Below, piece by piece: positions 25,211 through 34,161 of a stretch of 64,000 nt of DNA. The translations under genes were made by a program, and so were the position numbers. Each line of letters begins with the position of its first letter. Within the stretch, counting starts at the first letter, position 1. The notes under the pieces are model-generated. The model was not told the origin of the DNA. It was given only the letters and a program-made list of their open reading frames with translations, and did no database searches. The stretch comes from an uncultured Sphingomonas sp. (GTDB lineage Bacteria > Pseudomonadota > Alphaproteobacteria > Sphingomonadales > Sphingomonadaceae), in the NCBI RefSeq assembly GCF_936927845.1, contig NZ_CAKZHV010000066.1, positions 1 to 64,000 of the forward strand, in the 5' to 3' direction.

Positions 25211-26263
25211 ATGTACGAGACGTTCTTCGGTTTCCACGACCGCCCGTTCCAGTTGACGCCCGACCCGCGTTTCTGGTTCGATACCGCCACGCACAAGAAG
25301 GCGATGGCGTATCTGGGCTATGGTCTTGCGCAGGGTGAGGGCTTCATCGTCATCACCGGCGATATCGGTGCGGGCAAGACGACGCTGGTCGGGCATCTGA
25401 TGGACCAGATCGATCCCGCGAACTTGAAGGTCATAAAGATCGTGTCGACCGCGATCGAGGCCGACGACCTGCTGCGGATCGTCGCGACCGGGCTGGGGAT
25501 CGACCATTCGGGTAAGAACAAGGCCGAGTTGCTGCTGCTGATCGAGCGCGGGCTGCACGGCGTCGCGCGGACGGGCCGGCGCACGCTGCTGATCGTCGAC
25601 GAGAGTCAGGCGCTGCCGACCTCGGCGCTGGAAGAGCTGCGGATGCTGTCGAATTTCCAGGCAGGGGGTCATGCATTGGTGCAGATCTTCCTGCTCGGCC
25701 AGCCCGAGTTCCGCGAGCGGCTGAACGGGTCGGCGCGGCTGGAGCAGTTGCGCCAGCGCGTGATCGCGGTGCACCACCTCGATCCCATGGAGCCCGACGA
25801 GGTCGCCGATTACGTCGGCCACCGACTGCAGATCGCCGGATGGACCGGGCGGCCGAACTTCACCGAGGACGCCTTTCCGGTGCTGTACCGCGCGAGCGAT
25901 GGCGTGCCGCGCCGGTTGAACCAGTTGATGAGCCGCGTGCTGCTCCACGCTGCGGTGTCCGAGGTCGAACTGATCGACGCCAAGGTGGTGCGGGCAGTGG
26001 TGAACGATCAGCGGCGCGAGATGCCGGCGGTGGCCCACACCGCACCCGAGCGTCCCGCGGCAGCGAACACCAACGACGACGAGGCCGAAGTGGCGCCGCC
26101 AGTGCCCGCCGCACCGGCAGCAGGGATCGACGACGAGCGTTTCGCGGCGCTGGAGGCGCGGATCGCGGAACAGGACGCGGCGCTCAGGCGCGTGCTGACT
26201 CTGCTGATCGACTGGGTCGAGCGCGACGACTTGCGCGACGTACCGGTCCGCGGGGCAGCCTGA
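25211..26263 (+). CDS. XrtA/PEP-CTERM system-associated ATPase
   Basis: The 350-residue AAA ATPase starts MYETFFGFHDRPFQLTPDPR, the hallmark of the GspA/ExeA-type secretion ATPases. It has Walker A (GDIGAGKTTLVGHLM, about residues 50-64), Walker B (LLIVDESQALP, about 131-141) and the sensor/arginine region QIFLLGQPEFRERLN. The C-terminal 80 residues are an Ala/Pro-rich linker and a short coiled coil. It lies with the polysaccharide genes and probably energises or organises export; its partner is unknown. Confidence 0.92.
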   Translation: MYETFFGFHDRPFQLTPDPRFWFDTATHKKAMAYLGYGLAQGEGFIVITGDIGAGKTTLVGHLMDQIDPANLKVIKIVSTAIEADDLLRIVATGLGIDHSGKNKAELLLLIERGLHGVARTGRRTLLIVDESQALPTSALEELRMLSNFQAGGHALVQIFLLGQPEFRERLNGSARLEQLRQRVIAVHHLDPMEPDEVADYVGHRLQIAGWTGRPNFTEDAFPVLYRASDGVPRRLNQLMSRVLLHAAVSEVELIDAKVVRAVVNDQRREMPAVAHTAPERPAAANTNDDEAEVAPPVPAAPAAGIDDERFAALEARIAEQDAALRRVLTLLIDWVERDDLRDVPVRGAA

Positions 26264-26267
26264 AGTC

Positions 26268-27113
26268 ATGACGAAGCCTCGTGTTCTGAACGGCATGTCG
26301 GTCGACGTGGAGGAATGGTTCCAGGTCGGCGCGTTCGAGCGCACGATCGACAAGCGCGATTGGAACACGCTGGAAAGCCGGGTTGCGGGCAACACCGCGC
26401 GCGTGCTCGACCTGTTCGCCGAAACGGGCACGCGCGCGACCTTTTTTACGCTTGGGTGGGTCGCGGCGCGGCAGGGCGCACTGATGCGGCGGATCGTGGA
26501 TGCAGGGCACGAGGTCGCGAGCCACGGCTGGGACCATCAGCGCGTGTTCACGATGGATGCGGACGCGTTCCGCGCCGATTTGCGGCGCGCGCGCGGCGCG
26601 CTGGAGGATGCGACGGGAGTCGCGGTCACCGGATACCGCGCGCCCAGTTTCTCGATCGACCAGCGCACGCCTTGGGCGCACGTGGTGCTGGCGGAGGAAG
26701 GCTATCGTTATTCCTCCAGCGTCGCGCCGATCGCGCACGATCATTATGGCTGGCGCAAGAGCCCGCGGTTCGCGTGGCGGCCGCTCCCCGACGCAGGGCT
26801 GGTCGAGCTGCCGGTGACGGTGGGCGAGGCGGCCGGGCGGCGCTTCGCGACGGGCGGCGGCTTCTTTCGCCTTCTGCCCGCGGCGGTGACCGATTTTGCG
26901 GTGCGGCAGGTCAACGCGCAGGCGCAGCCGGGCATGTTCTATTTTCACCCGTGGGAGGTCGATCCCGACCAGCCGCGCGTCACCGAGGCCCCGCTCCGCT
27001 CCAAGTTGCGCCATTACAGCCGGCTGGGTGCAATGGCGGGGAAGCTGCGCGGATTGCTCGAACGGCACGATTGGGGCCGCGTCGACGCCGTGGTGGAACG
27101 GCTGGCGGCATGA
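26268..27113 (+). CDS. XrtA system polysaccharide deacetylase
   Basis: The 281-residue protein belongs to the NodB/polysaccharide deacetylase superfamily and begins with the exosortase-type start VLNGMSVDVEEWFQVGAFE. Metal-binding histidines are in EVASHGWDHQRVF (about residues 80-92), and GYRAPSFSIDQRTPWA and FYFHPWEVDPDQPR carry further conserved active-site residues. It has no signal peptide, as in other locus members. It should remove acetyl groups from amino-sugars of the polymer or a precursor. Its stop overlaps the FemAB gene (ATGA). Confidence 0.92.
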   Translation: MTKPRVLNGMSVDVEEWFQVGAFERTIDKRDWNTLESRVAGNTARVLDLFAETGTRATFFTLGWVAARQGALMRRIVDAGHEVASHGWDHQRVFTMDADAFRADLRRARGALEDATGVAVTGYRAPSFSIDQRTPWAHVVLAEEGYRYSSSVAPIAHDHYGWRKSPRFAWRPLPDAGLVELPVTVGEAAGRRFATGGGFFRLLPAAVTDFAVRQVNAQAQPGMFYFHPWEVDPDQPRVTEAPLRSKLRHYSRLGAMAGKLRGLLERHDWGRVDAVVERLAA

Positions 27114-28156
27114 CGATGCCGCTGCTCGCCAGACCGGTTGGCGTGCGTGCCGCCGCGCCCGCGGATCGCGCGCGCGTCGACGCGTTCGTGCGCGCGCACC
27201 CGGAAGCGACACCGTTCCATCTGCCGGCGTGGGGCGAGGCTGTCGCCGCGGGGTGCGGGCAGCGCGCGCATGTCCTGCTCGCCGAGCACGGCGACGGCAC
27301 GCTCGCGGGCGTGCTGCCGCTGACCGAGATGCGCTCGCCGCTGTTCGGGCGCGCCCTTGTGTCGAGCGGGTTCGCGGTCGATGGCGGCATCCTGGGTGAG
27401 ACGTGCGCGATCGAACCGCTCGCTTCTGCGGCGCGCGAGCTGGCGGGACGGCTTAACTGTCCCTCGATCGAGTTGCGCGGTGGCGCGCATCCGGCGGATT
27501 GGGCGATCGACGAGGGCAGCTATCTCGGCTTCGCGCGCGATCTGGCGGCGAGCGACGAGGCCGAACTGCTCGCCATCCCGCGCAAGCAGCGCGCCGAGGT
27601 GCGCAAGGCGCTGGCGAACGATCTGGCAGTCGAGATCGGCCGCGACGCACGCGCGCTCGCCGATCACTACCGCGTCTATGCCGAATCGGTGCGCAATCTG
27701 GGTACGCCCGTCTTCCCGCGTGCGCTGTTCCGCGAGGCGGTGGCGCGGATGGATGCGGACGTGCTGACGGTGCGGCACGCGGGTGTGCCGGTTGCGAGCG
27801 TGCTGAGCCTTTACTGGAACGGCACAGTCTATCCTTATTGGGGCGGCGGGACCGATGCCGCCCGCGGGTTGCGGGCCAATGACCGGATGTATTTCGCGCT
27901 GATGGCGCACGCGCGCGCGCGCGGATGCACGCGGTTCGACTTCGGGCGCTCCAAGGTCGGCACCGGTGCGGCGGCGTTCAAGAAGAACTGGGGTTTTGAG
28001 GGGCGACCGCTGTCCTATGCGTCGTGGAGCGAGGGCGAGCGGCGCGAGGTCAACCCGCTCAATCCCAAATACGCGCTGATGGTGCGGACGTGGAAGAAGC
28101 TGCCGCTGCCGCTCGCCAATGCATTGGGGCCGTGGATCAGCCGCGGGTTGGGCTGA
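27110..28156 (+). CDS. FemAB-family XrtA/PEP-CTERM system-associated protein
   Basis: The 348-residue protein is a GNAT-fold FemAB-like acyl or aminoacyl transferase with ATPFHLPAWGEAVAAG near the N-terminus, a central helix-rich region (RKQRAEVRKALANDL), and the C-terminal acetyltransferase part with VLSLYWNGTVYPYWGGGT and FDFGRSKVGTGAAAFKKNWG. FemAB relatives use aminoacyl-tRNA or acyl-CoA; here it probably decorates the polysaccharide, perhaps with a group carried by the locus ACP. The ATG at 27110 overlaps the deacetylase stop. Confidence 0.9.
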   Translation: MTMPLLARPVGVRAAAPADRARVDAFVRAHPEATPFHLPAWGEAVAAGCGQRAHVLLAEHGDGTLAGVLPLTEMRSPLFGRALVSSGFAVDGGILGETCAIEPLASAARELAGRLNCPSIELRGGAHPADWAIDEGSYLGFARDLAASDEAELLAIPRKQRAEVRKALANDLAVEIGRDARALADHYRVYAESVRNLGTPVFPRALFREAVARMDADVLTVRHAGVPVASVLSLYWNGTVYPYWGGGTDAARGLRANDRMYFALMAHARARGCTRFDFGRSKVGTGAAAFKKNWGFEGRPLSYASWSEGERREVNPLNPKYALMVRTWKKLPLPLANALGPWISRGLG

Positions 28157-28160
28157 GGCG

Positions 28161-29330
28161 ATGGAGATCCTGTTCCTCGCGCATCGCGTGCCGTTCCCGC
28201 CCGATCGCGGCGACAAGATCAGGAGCTTCCACGTCCTGCGGCACCTGGCGGCGCGCGCGCGGGTGCATCTGGTCGCCTTCGCCGATGACCCGCGCGACCT
28301 GACACCGTCGGCGGAGTTCCGCGACATGCTGGGTGAATGCGTGGTGGTGGAGCGCACCAAGCCGCGCTGGCGTGCGGGAGTCGAGGCGCTGGCGAGCGGG
28401 CGGCCGCTGTCACTCGCGGCCTTCGACTACGCGCGCGTGCACGCTGCGGTGGCGCGGATCGTGCGTGAGCGGGGGATCGACCGGGTCTACGCCTTTTCGG
28501 GGCAGATGGCGCAGTACCTGCCGGCTGGCGTGCCCGCGGTGATGGATTTCGTCGACGCCGATTCGAAGAAGTTCGCGGCTTTCGCCGAGGATGCGCGCGG
28601 CGTGTCACGCTGGATGTATCGGCGCGAGGCGCGGCTGCTCGGTGCGTATGAGCGCGCAGTCACGGCGCGCGTCGAGGCGAGCCTATTCGTCAGCGCGGAG
28701 GAAGCCGCACTGGTGCCGGGTGCGCGCGCGTTGGAGAATGGGATCGACACCGGCGTCTTCGGTCCGGCCGCCGCTTTCGTGCCCGTGACTGGGCAGGGAC
28801 GGCTGATCGTCTTCACCGGGCAGATGGACTACAAACCCAACGTCGACGCGGTAATCGCGTTTGCGCGCGAGGTGCTGCCGCGGGTGCGCGAGGCTCACCC
28901 CGAGGTGCGTTTCGCGATCGTCGGGCGCGCGCCGGTGCGCGAGGTGCGCGCGCTGGTGAGCGAGGCGGTAATCGTGACGGGCGAGGTGCCCGATGTGCGC
29001 GGCTGGCTCGCCGCCGCCGACGTGGTCGTCGCGCCGCTGGCGCTCGCGCGCGGCATCCAGAACAAGGTTCTGGAAGCGATGGCGATGGCGCGCGCGGTGG
29101 TCGCCTCGCCCGCCGCGGCCGAGGGGATCGACCATGCGGGGACGATCCGCGTCGCGGCGGATCCGGCGATGGGTGAGGCCGTGATCCGGCTGCTGGACGA
29201 TGCGGAGGAGGCGCGCATGCTGGGACAGGCGGCGCGGGCGCGGGTGCGCGCGCGTTATGCGTGGGACGCCTGCCTTGCGCCGCTCGACGCGCTGATGGGG
29301 CTCGACGCGCCCGCGCGGGCCGCCGCGTGA
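28161..29330 (+). CDS. TIGR03087-type PEP-CTERM/XrtA system glycosyltransferase
   Basis: The 389-residue GT4-like glycosyltransferase starts MEILFLAHRVPFPPDRGDKI, the characteristic N-terminus of this family. The C-terminal Rossmann half has IVFTGQMDYKPNVDAVI and the donor-binding VVAPLALARGIQNKVLEAMAMAR with Glu motif. It should add a sugar to the growing repeat unit at the cytoplasmic face of the membrane. The frame extends 14 codons upstream but the family start is the ATG at 28161. Its stop overlaps the exosortase start as GTGA. Confidence 0.92.
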   Translation: MEILFLAHRVPFPPDRGDKIRSFHVLRHLAARARVHLVAFADDPRDLTPSAEFRDMLGECVVVERTKPRWRAGVEALASGRPLSLAAFDYARVHAAVARIVRERGIDRVYAFSGQMAQYLPAGVPAVMDFVDADSKKFAAFAEDARGVSRWMYRREARLLGAYERAVTARVEASLFVSAEEAALVPGARALENGIDTGVFGPAAAFVPVTGQGRLIVFTGQMDYKPNVDAVIAFAREVLPRVREAHPEVRFAIVGRAPVREVRALVSEAVIVTGEVPDVRGWLAAADVVVAPLALARGIQNKVLEAMAMARAVVASPAAAEGIDHAGTIRVAADPAMGEAVIRLLDDAEEARMLGQAARARVRARYAWDACLAPLDALMGLDAPARAAA

Positions 29331-30871
29331 CGATCGCCGTGCACCGGCGCGCGTTCGCGGTGGGGGCGTGGACGAGGCATCTCGTCGTGCTGGCGCTCGC
29401 CGCCGCGGCGTTGCTGCTGATCTTTACCGGCGACGTGCGCGACGTGGTTCATCTGTGGTGGACCAGCACGACGTTCGGGCATTGCCTGTTTATCGCGCCG
29501 GTCGTTGGCTGGCTGGTCTGGGCGCGGCGCGTCGAGCTGGCGCAACTCAGGCCGATCGCCTGGGCGCCGGGACTGCTCGTCGTCGCTGGTGGCGGGGCGG
29601 GGTGGCTGCTGGGCGAGGTCGCGGGCGTCGCGTTTGCGCGGCAGCTAGGGCTGGTGCTGATGCTGGAAGGCGCTGTCGTCACGACGCTCGGTCCGAATGT
29701 CGCGCGCGGGCTGCTGTTCCCGCTCGGCTACGCGTTCTTCATGGTGCCGTTCGGGCAGGAGCTGGAGCCGCCACTGCAGGACGTGACGGTTGCGATCACG
29801 ATGCCGCTGCTCCACCTGTTCGGCGTGCCCGCGGTGGTCGACGGCGTGCTGATCCACGCCGGACGCTATTATTTCGAGGTCGCCGAGGCGTGCTCGGGGG
29901 CGAAGTTCGTCATCTCGATGGTGGCGTTCGGCGTGCTGGTCGCCAACCAATGCTTCACCGCGTGGCGCAGGCGCGCGCTGTTCATGGGCGTGTGCGTCGT
30001 CGTGCCGGTGATCGCCAACGGCGTGCGCGCGTTCGGGACGATCTACGCCGCGCATCTGACCAGCGTCGAGGCGGCGACGGGGTTCGACCATATCGTCTAC
30101 GGCTGGGTGTTCTTCGCGATCGTGATGGCGGGGGTGCTCGGACTGGCGTGGCGGTGGTTCGATCGTTCGCCCGACGATCCGGCGTTCGACCCTGCCGAAC
30201 TTCAGACAAGACCGCGGCTCACGCTGGAGGTGGTGGTCGCGGGCGTGCTGGTCGTAGCAGGCGCGGGCGTATTCCCGGCGAGTGCGGCGGCAATCATGGC
30301 GCGCTCGGCGCCGCTGCCGATGCACATCGCCTTGCCCGAGGTTGCCGGCTGGCGCCGCGTCGATCTCGACCCGCGCGCGGCATGGTCGCCCTACCATCCG
30401 GGCGCCGATCACTTCCTGCTCGGCCGCTACGCCGATCCGGCGGGCGATGCGGTCGACATGAGCGTCGCGGTGTTCGCCCGGCAGGAGGAAGGGCGCGAGC
30501 TCGTCTCCTACGGCACCGGGGTGCTGCGCGAAGACGATCGCTGGGTGCGCGTTGCCGACCTGCCCGATCTGAACGGTGGCCGCGCGATGCGGATCGTCGC
30601 CGATGCGCCGCCGGGTACAGGCGGCGGGGAGGTGGAGCGCGTCGTCGCGACATGGTACCGCGTCGGGAACACGGTGACCGGGGACGACAAACAGGTGAAG
30701 CTTGCGACGGTGAAGATGCGGCTGTTCGGCGCGCCGGAGCCCGCGATCGTGCTGCACCTGTCGGCGGTCGCGGCACCGGGGCACGATCCGCGCGCGGCGA
30801 TCACGCGCTTCCTGGCGCGCCTGGGCGATCCGGGTGCCGCCATGCTGCGGATCGCCGAGACCCCACGCTGA
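29327..30871 (+). CDS. xrtA: Exosortase A fused to an EpsI-type domain
   Basis: Exosortase A is a membrane cysteine protease/transpeptidase that processes PEP-CTERM proteins. The 514-residue product has about eight membrane segments in residues 15-300. The catalytic residues are visible: Cys189 (EVAEACSGAKFV), Arg234 (NGVRAFGT) and His255 (GFDHIVYGW). The C-terminal 200 residues form a periplasmic EpsI-like domain (PLPMHIALPEVAGWRRVDLD, VATWYRVGNTVTGDDKQVK), which is a separate protein in other exosortase systems. GTG at 29327 overlaps the glycosyltransferase stop. No PEP-CTERM substrate is encoded in this window. Confidence 0.93.
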   Translation: MTIAVHRRAFAVGAWTRHLVVLALAAAALLLIFTGDVRDVVHLWWTSTTFGHCLFIAPVVGWLVWARRVELAQLRPIAWAPGLLVVAGGGAGWLLGEVAGVAFARQLGLVLMLEGAVVTTLGPNVARGLLFPLGYAFFMVPFGQELEPPLQDVTVAITMPLLHLFGVPAVVDGVLIHAGRYYFEVAEACSGAKFVISMVAFGVLVANQCFTAWRRRALFMGVCVVVPVIANGVRAFGTIYAAHLTSVEAATGFDHIVYGWVFFAIVMAGVLGLAWRWFDRSPDDPAFDPAELQTRPRLTLEVVVAGVLVVAGAGVFPASAAAIMARSAPLPMHIALPEVAGWRRVDLDPRAAWSPYHPGADHFLLGRYADPAGDAVDMSVAVFARQEEGRELVSYGTGVLREDDRWVRVADLPDLNGGRAMRIVADAPPGTGGGEVERVVATWYRVGNTVTGDDKQVKLATVKMRLFGAPEPAIVLHLSAVAAPGHDPRAAITRFLARLGDPGAAMLRIAETPR

Positions 30872-32763
30872 TGTGCGGCATCGCGGGGCTGTTCTATCCC
30901 GCCACGCCCAAGCCGGTCGACCCGGCGCGGTTGCGCGCGATGGCGGATGCGATCGCGCACCGCGGGCCCGACGGCGCGGGCGTGTGGACCGCGCCCGGCG
31001 TCGGCTTCGCGCATCGCCGGCTGTCGATCATCGACCTCGAAGGGTCGCCGCAGCCGATGGCGACCGCGGACGCGCGGCTGACGATCGTGTTCAATGGCGA
31101 GATCTACAATTATCGCGAGCTGCGCAGCGAGTTGCAGCGGCGCGGCGCGGTGTTCGCGACTGATGGCGACACCGAAGTGCTGCTCCACGGCTATGCCGCC
31201 TGGGGCGCGGCGATGTTGCAGCGGGCGAACGGCATGTTCGCGTTCGCGATCCATGACGCAGCGACGCAGACGCTGTTTCTCGCGCGCGACCGGATGGGGG
31301 TGAAGCCGCTTCACTGGGCCGAGCTGTCGGACGGGGCGATCGCGTTCGGGTCCGAGCTGAAGGCGCTGCTCGCGCATCCGTTGCTCAGGCGAAAGCCGGA
31401 CGTGCGCGCGGTCGAGGATTACCTCGCCTACGGCTATGTCCCCGATGACGCGTGCCTGGTGTCGGGCGTCAACAAGCTCGCGGCCGGGCATTACATGCTG
31501 ATCGAGCGCGGCAAGGGCGCGGCGAAGCCACGGCAATGGTGGGACGTGTCGTTCGCCAATCGCGCGCGCGGATCGGCGGCGGCGTTGGGCGAGGAATTGC
31601 TGGAGCGGATGCGCGATGGCGTGCGCTCGCGCATGGTCGCCGACGTCCCACTCGGCGCGTTCCTGTCGGGCGGAGTGGACAGTTCCGCGGTCGTCGCGCT
31701 GATGGCGGAGGCGAGCCGCGCGGCGGTCAAGACCTGCACGATCGGCTTCGACGAGGCGGGCCACGACGAGCGGAGCCACGCCGCCGCGGTCGCGCAGCGG
31801 TTCGCGACCGACCACCACGTCCGCGTCGTGCGACCCGACGATTTCGGATTGATCGACACGTTGGTGGCCGCGTTCGACGAACCGTTCGCCGATGCCTCCG
31901 CGCTCGCCACCTACCAGGTCGCAGCACTGGCGCGCGAGCACGTGACGGTGGCCTTGTCGGGTGACGGCGCGGACGAGGCGATGGCGGGCTATCGCCGCTA
32001 TCGCTTCCAGGCGGCGGAGGAGCGGGTGCGCGGACTGCTGCCGCTCGACCTGCGGCGGCGGGTGTTCGGGACGTTGGGGCGCGTCTATCCCAAGGCGGAC
32101 TGGGCTCCGCGTCCGTTGCGCGCCAAGACGACGCTGCTGGCGCTCGCCGACGATGGGGCGGAAGCCTATGCGCGATCGGTCGGGGTGACGACGCCTGCGC
32201 TGCGCCGTGCCCTGTTCAGCGACACCGCGCGGCGCGCGCTCGGCGGGCACCGGGCCGAGGATCGCTATGTCGCCGCGATGCGCGATGCGCCTGCGCGCGA
32301 CGCGATCGACCGCGCGCAATATGCCGACATGAAGATCTGGCTGCCCGGCGATATCCTGACCAAGAGTGACCGCACCAGCATGGCGGTCGGGCTGGAGGCG
32401 CGCGAGCCGCTGCTCGATCACCGGCTGGTCGAATTCGCCGCGACGCTGCCGCAGGCGATGCGGTTGCGCGGGGGTGAGGGCAAGTGGCTGATGAAGCGGT
32501 CGCTCGAACGCTATCTGCCGCGCGACATCCTCTACCGACCCAAGATGGGGTTCGTGACCCCGGTCAGCGCGTGGTTCCGCGGGAGCCTGGCGGGGGAGGC
32601 CGCGGGGTTGGCGCGCTCGCGCGTGCTCGGCGACAGCGGCTGGTTCGACATGGGCGAGATCGCGCGCGTCGCCGACGCGCATCGCAGCGGGCGCGAGGAG
32701 CACGGGCGGACGTTGTGGCAGTTCGTGATGCTCGAGCGCAGCCTCAGGCGGCTGTTCGCCTAA
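30871..32763 (+). CDS. XrtA/PEP-CTERM system amidotransferase (asparagine synthase-like)
   Basis: The 630-residue protein has a class II glutaminase domain with N-terminal Cys2 (MCGIAGLFYP), AHRGPDGAGVW and VFNGEIYNYRELR. An asparagine synthase domain follows, with the PPi loop LSGGVDSSAVVALMA (about 263-277) and LSGDGADEAMAGYRRY. It should amidate a carboxyl group, presumably on a sugar acid of the exopolysaccharide rather than aspartate, because such paralogues sit at the end of exosortase A loci. Its ATG shares one base with the xrtA stop (TGATG). It closes the cluster and meets a convergent gene. Confidence 0.92.
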   Translation: MCGIAGLFYPATPKPVDPARLRAMADAIAHRGPDGAGVWTAPGVGFAHRRLSIIDLEGSPQPMATADARLTIVFNGEIYNYRELRSELQRRGAVFATDGDTEVLLHGYAAWGAAMLQRANGMFAFAIHDAATQTLFLARDRMGVKPLHWAELSDGAIAFGSELKALLAHPLLRRKPDVRAVEDYLAYGYVPDDACLVSGVNKLAAGHYMLIERGKGAAKPRQWWDVSFANRARGSAAALGEELLERMRDGVRSRMVADVPLGAFLSGGVDSSAVVALMAEASRAAVKTCTIGFDEAGHDERSHAAAVAQRFATDHHVRVVRPDDFGLIDTLVAAFDEPFADASALATYQVAALAREHVTVALSGDGADEAMAGYRRYRFQAAEERVRGLLPLDLRRRVFGTLGRVYPKADWAPRPLRAKTTLLALADDGAEAYARSVGVTTPALRRALFSDTARRALGGHRAEDRYVAAMRDAPARDAIDRAQYADMKIWLPGDILTKSDRTSMAVGLEAREPLLDHRLVEFAATLPQAMRLRGGEGKWLMKRSLERYLPRDILYRPKMGFVTPVSAWFRGSLAGEAAGLARSRVLGDSGWFDMGEIARVADAHRSGREEHGRTLWQFVMLERSLRRLFA

Positions 32764-33299
32764 CCCAGCAGCGTGCTGAGCACGTCGGGGTGGAAGCCCC
32801 AGCCGGCGAACCCGCACAACGACAGGAACAGCCCGAACGCGCCGAACACCCACGCGGCGGCGAGCACCCAAGGCGCCTCGACCAGCGCCGCCACCGCCGC
32901 AACCGAGATCGCGGTCGAGAGCGCCGCCTCGCTCGCGTCGAACTGATCGTCGTGGATGTTGAGCGCGTCATACTGCGCCTCAAACTCCTGCGCCTGCGCC
33001 TTCAGCTGCGGGGTTTCGTTTTTGTAGCGCGCGAGGTCGGCGGTGAATGTCGCGGGCGCGGTGCCGCGCGCGGCGGCGACCTCGGCCATGCTCGTCTCGA
33101 CGACGCGCGCCTTGACCCGCGTCGCCTGATATTCGTTCCAGCGATCGACGCTGCGCGCCTGCGCCTGCTCCATCGCCTGGACGATGTTGCCGTCCTTGAT
33201 GTTGCCCAGCCCCATGGCGACCGACAGTACGACAACGGTGACCGCGACGCCGCGGTTGAGTCGCTTGTCCTTTGCCTCGGCGCTGACTTCGATCTCCAT
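32760..33299 (-). CDS. DUF4337 family membrane protein
   Basis: The 179-residue protein has one membrane segment near the N-terminus (about residues 19-33, VAVTVVVLSVAMGLGNI), a central polar helical region (RWNEYQATRVKARVVETSMA, typical of DUF4337), and two C-terminal membrane segments (about 130-170). The function of the family is unknown. The stop overlaps the convergent amidotransferase stop by a few bases, so the two genes share their 3' ends without a terminator between them. Confidence 0.8.
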   Translation of the reverse strand: MEIEVSAEAKDKRLNRGVAVTVVVLSVAMGLGNIKDGNIVQAMEQAQARSVDRWNEYQATRVKARVVETSMAEVAAARGTAPATFTADLARYKNETPQLKAQAQEFEAQYDALNIHDDQFDASEAALSTAISVAAVAALVEAPWVLAAAWVFGAFGLFLSLCGFAGWGFHPDVLSTLLG

Positions 33300-33360
33300 G
33301 CGCCAGGATATGCGCCGCGGCGGATAACCACGCCAATTAACTCGCGGTCATCTCACCGGC

Positions 33361-33906
33361 TCATTTTCCAGGCGGAGCGCCGATCTGGTGAACGAAGCGG
33401 AGATCAGTTTTCGCGTTAGCCGCATTCTGCTGCGCGATGACGAACAGCGACTCCCCCCTATCCGCTGTGACGCGCTGCCTGCCCTCGGCGTGGATGCGCA
33501 TCGTGCCGACACGCTGATCGAACGGCGGCATCGCGCTGAAACCCTCGTGATCAGCGGTGAACCGTGTCGCCGCGGCTTCATAGCCTGACAGATCATAGCC
33601 CGTGTTCGGCATGTCGAAGCGCACCGAGCAGGCGTGGAACGGCGGCAGTTCGAGGAAGACCAGCATTCGCTCCGCGCCGTCGCCGATCTGCCAGCCGCGG
33701 CCGGGATCGTCGCGCAGCGTCACCTTTACCTGCTCCGCGGTGAGCGGTTTGGCGCCACGCTGCGTCATCAGCCCGTCGATCGCGGCGTCATCGGGAAAGG
33801 TTTTCAGGCACGCGGCCTCGTACAAATCAACCGCGCGCGCCAGCCGCGCTGCAGCGAGATCGGGTGCTGGTGTCGTCGCGAGCAGCAAGGATAGCAGGAT
33901 CATCAT
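33361..33906 (-). CDS. Hypothetical exported protein
   Basis: The 181-residue product has a short hydrophobic signal (MMILLSLLLATTPAPDLAAA), then a soluble part with two cysteines (EAACLKTFPDD and FHACSVRFDMP). I do not recognise a domain. The pattern around AVDLYEAACLKTFPDDAAID recalls small periplasmic proteins seen in sphingomonads, without known role. It stands alone, between two other minus-strand genes. Confidence 0.65.
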   Translation of the reverse strand: MMILLSLLLATTPAPDLAAARLARAVDLYEAACLKTFPDDAAIDGLMTQRGAKPLTAEQVKVTLRDDPGRGWQIGDGAERMLVFLELPPFHACSVRFDMPNTGYDLSGYEAAATRFTADHEGFSAMPPFDQRVGTMRIHAEGRQRVTADRGESLFVIAQQNAANAKTDLRFVHQIGAPPGK

Positions 33907-33974
33907 TCGCCCCCTTCAAGGTTGCAAAGGATGGCGTCGGCACGCGCGTGTCGTCCAGCGCGCGCCCTTACAAT

Positions 33975-34160
33975 TCAGCGCAGCTTGGCGATTGACAGGC
34001 CGTCGGCCTTGGCGCGGTCCTTGGTCGATTCCTCCGACCGCTTGAGCGCCTTGGCGATCGCTTTCAGCGCCATGCCCTTTTTCGCCAGCGTATGGAGTTT
34101 CTGGATCTCGTCCGCGGTCCAGGGTTGGCGGTGCCGCTCGAACGTTTCGCCTTTTGCCAT
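33975..34160 (-). CDS. Small basic helix-turn-helix-like protein
   Basis: The 61-residue product starts MAKGETFERHRQPWTADEIQ and is mostly helical, with a Trp-containing SANT/Myb-like first half and a KAIAKALKRSEESTKDRAKA helix-turn-helix-like second half, so DNA binding is plausible. It is probably co-transcribed with the MAPEG gene, which ends 2 bp upstream of its start. No function is known to me. Confidence 0.65.
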   Translation of the reverse strand: MAKGETFERHRQPWTADEIQKLHTLAKKGMALKAIAKALKRSEESTKDRAKADGLSIAKLR

Positions 34161-34161
34161 G

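Noticed and set aside
23549..26431. A 960-codon open frame on the minus strand opposite the XrtA genes
   Set aside because: It runs antisense to three recognised genes, has no domain and the low-complexity Arg/Ala/Val-rich composition of a GC-rich shadow frame.
30508..32871. A 787-codon open frame antisense to xrtA and the amidotransferase
   Set aside because: It has no homology and an arginine-rich composition as expected from an antisense of a high-GC gene.
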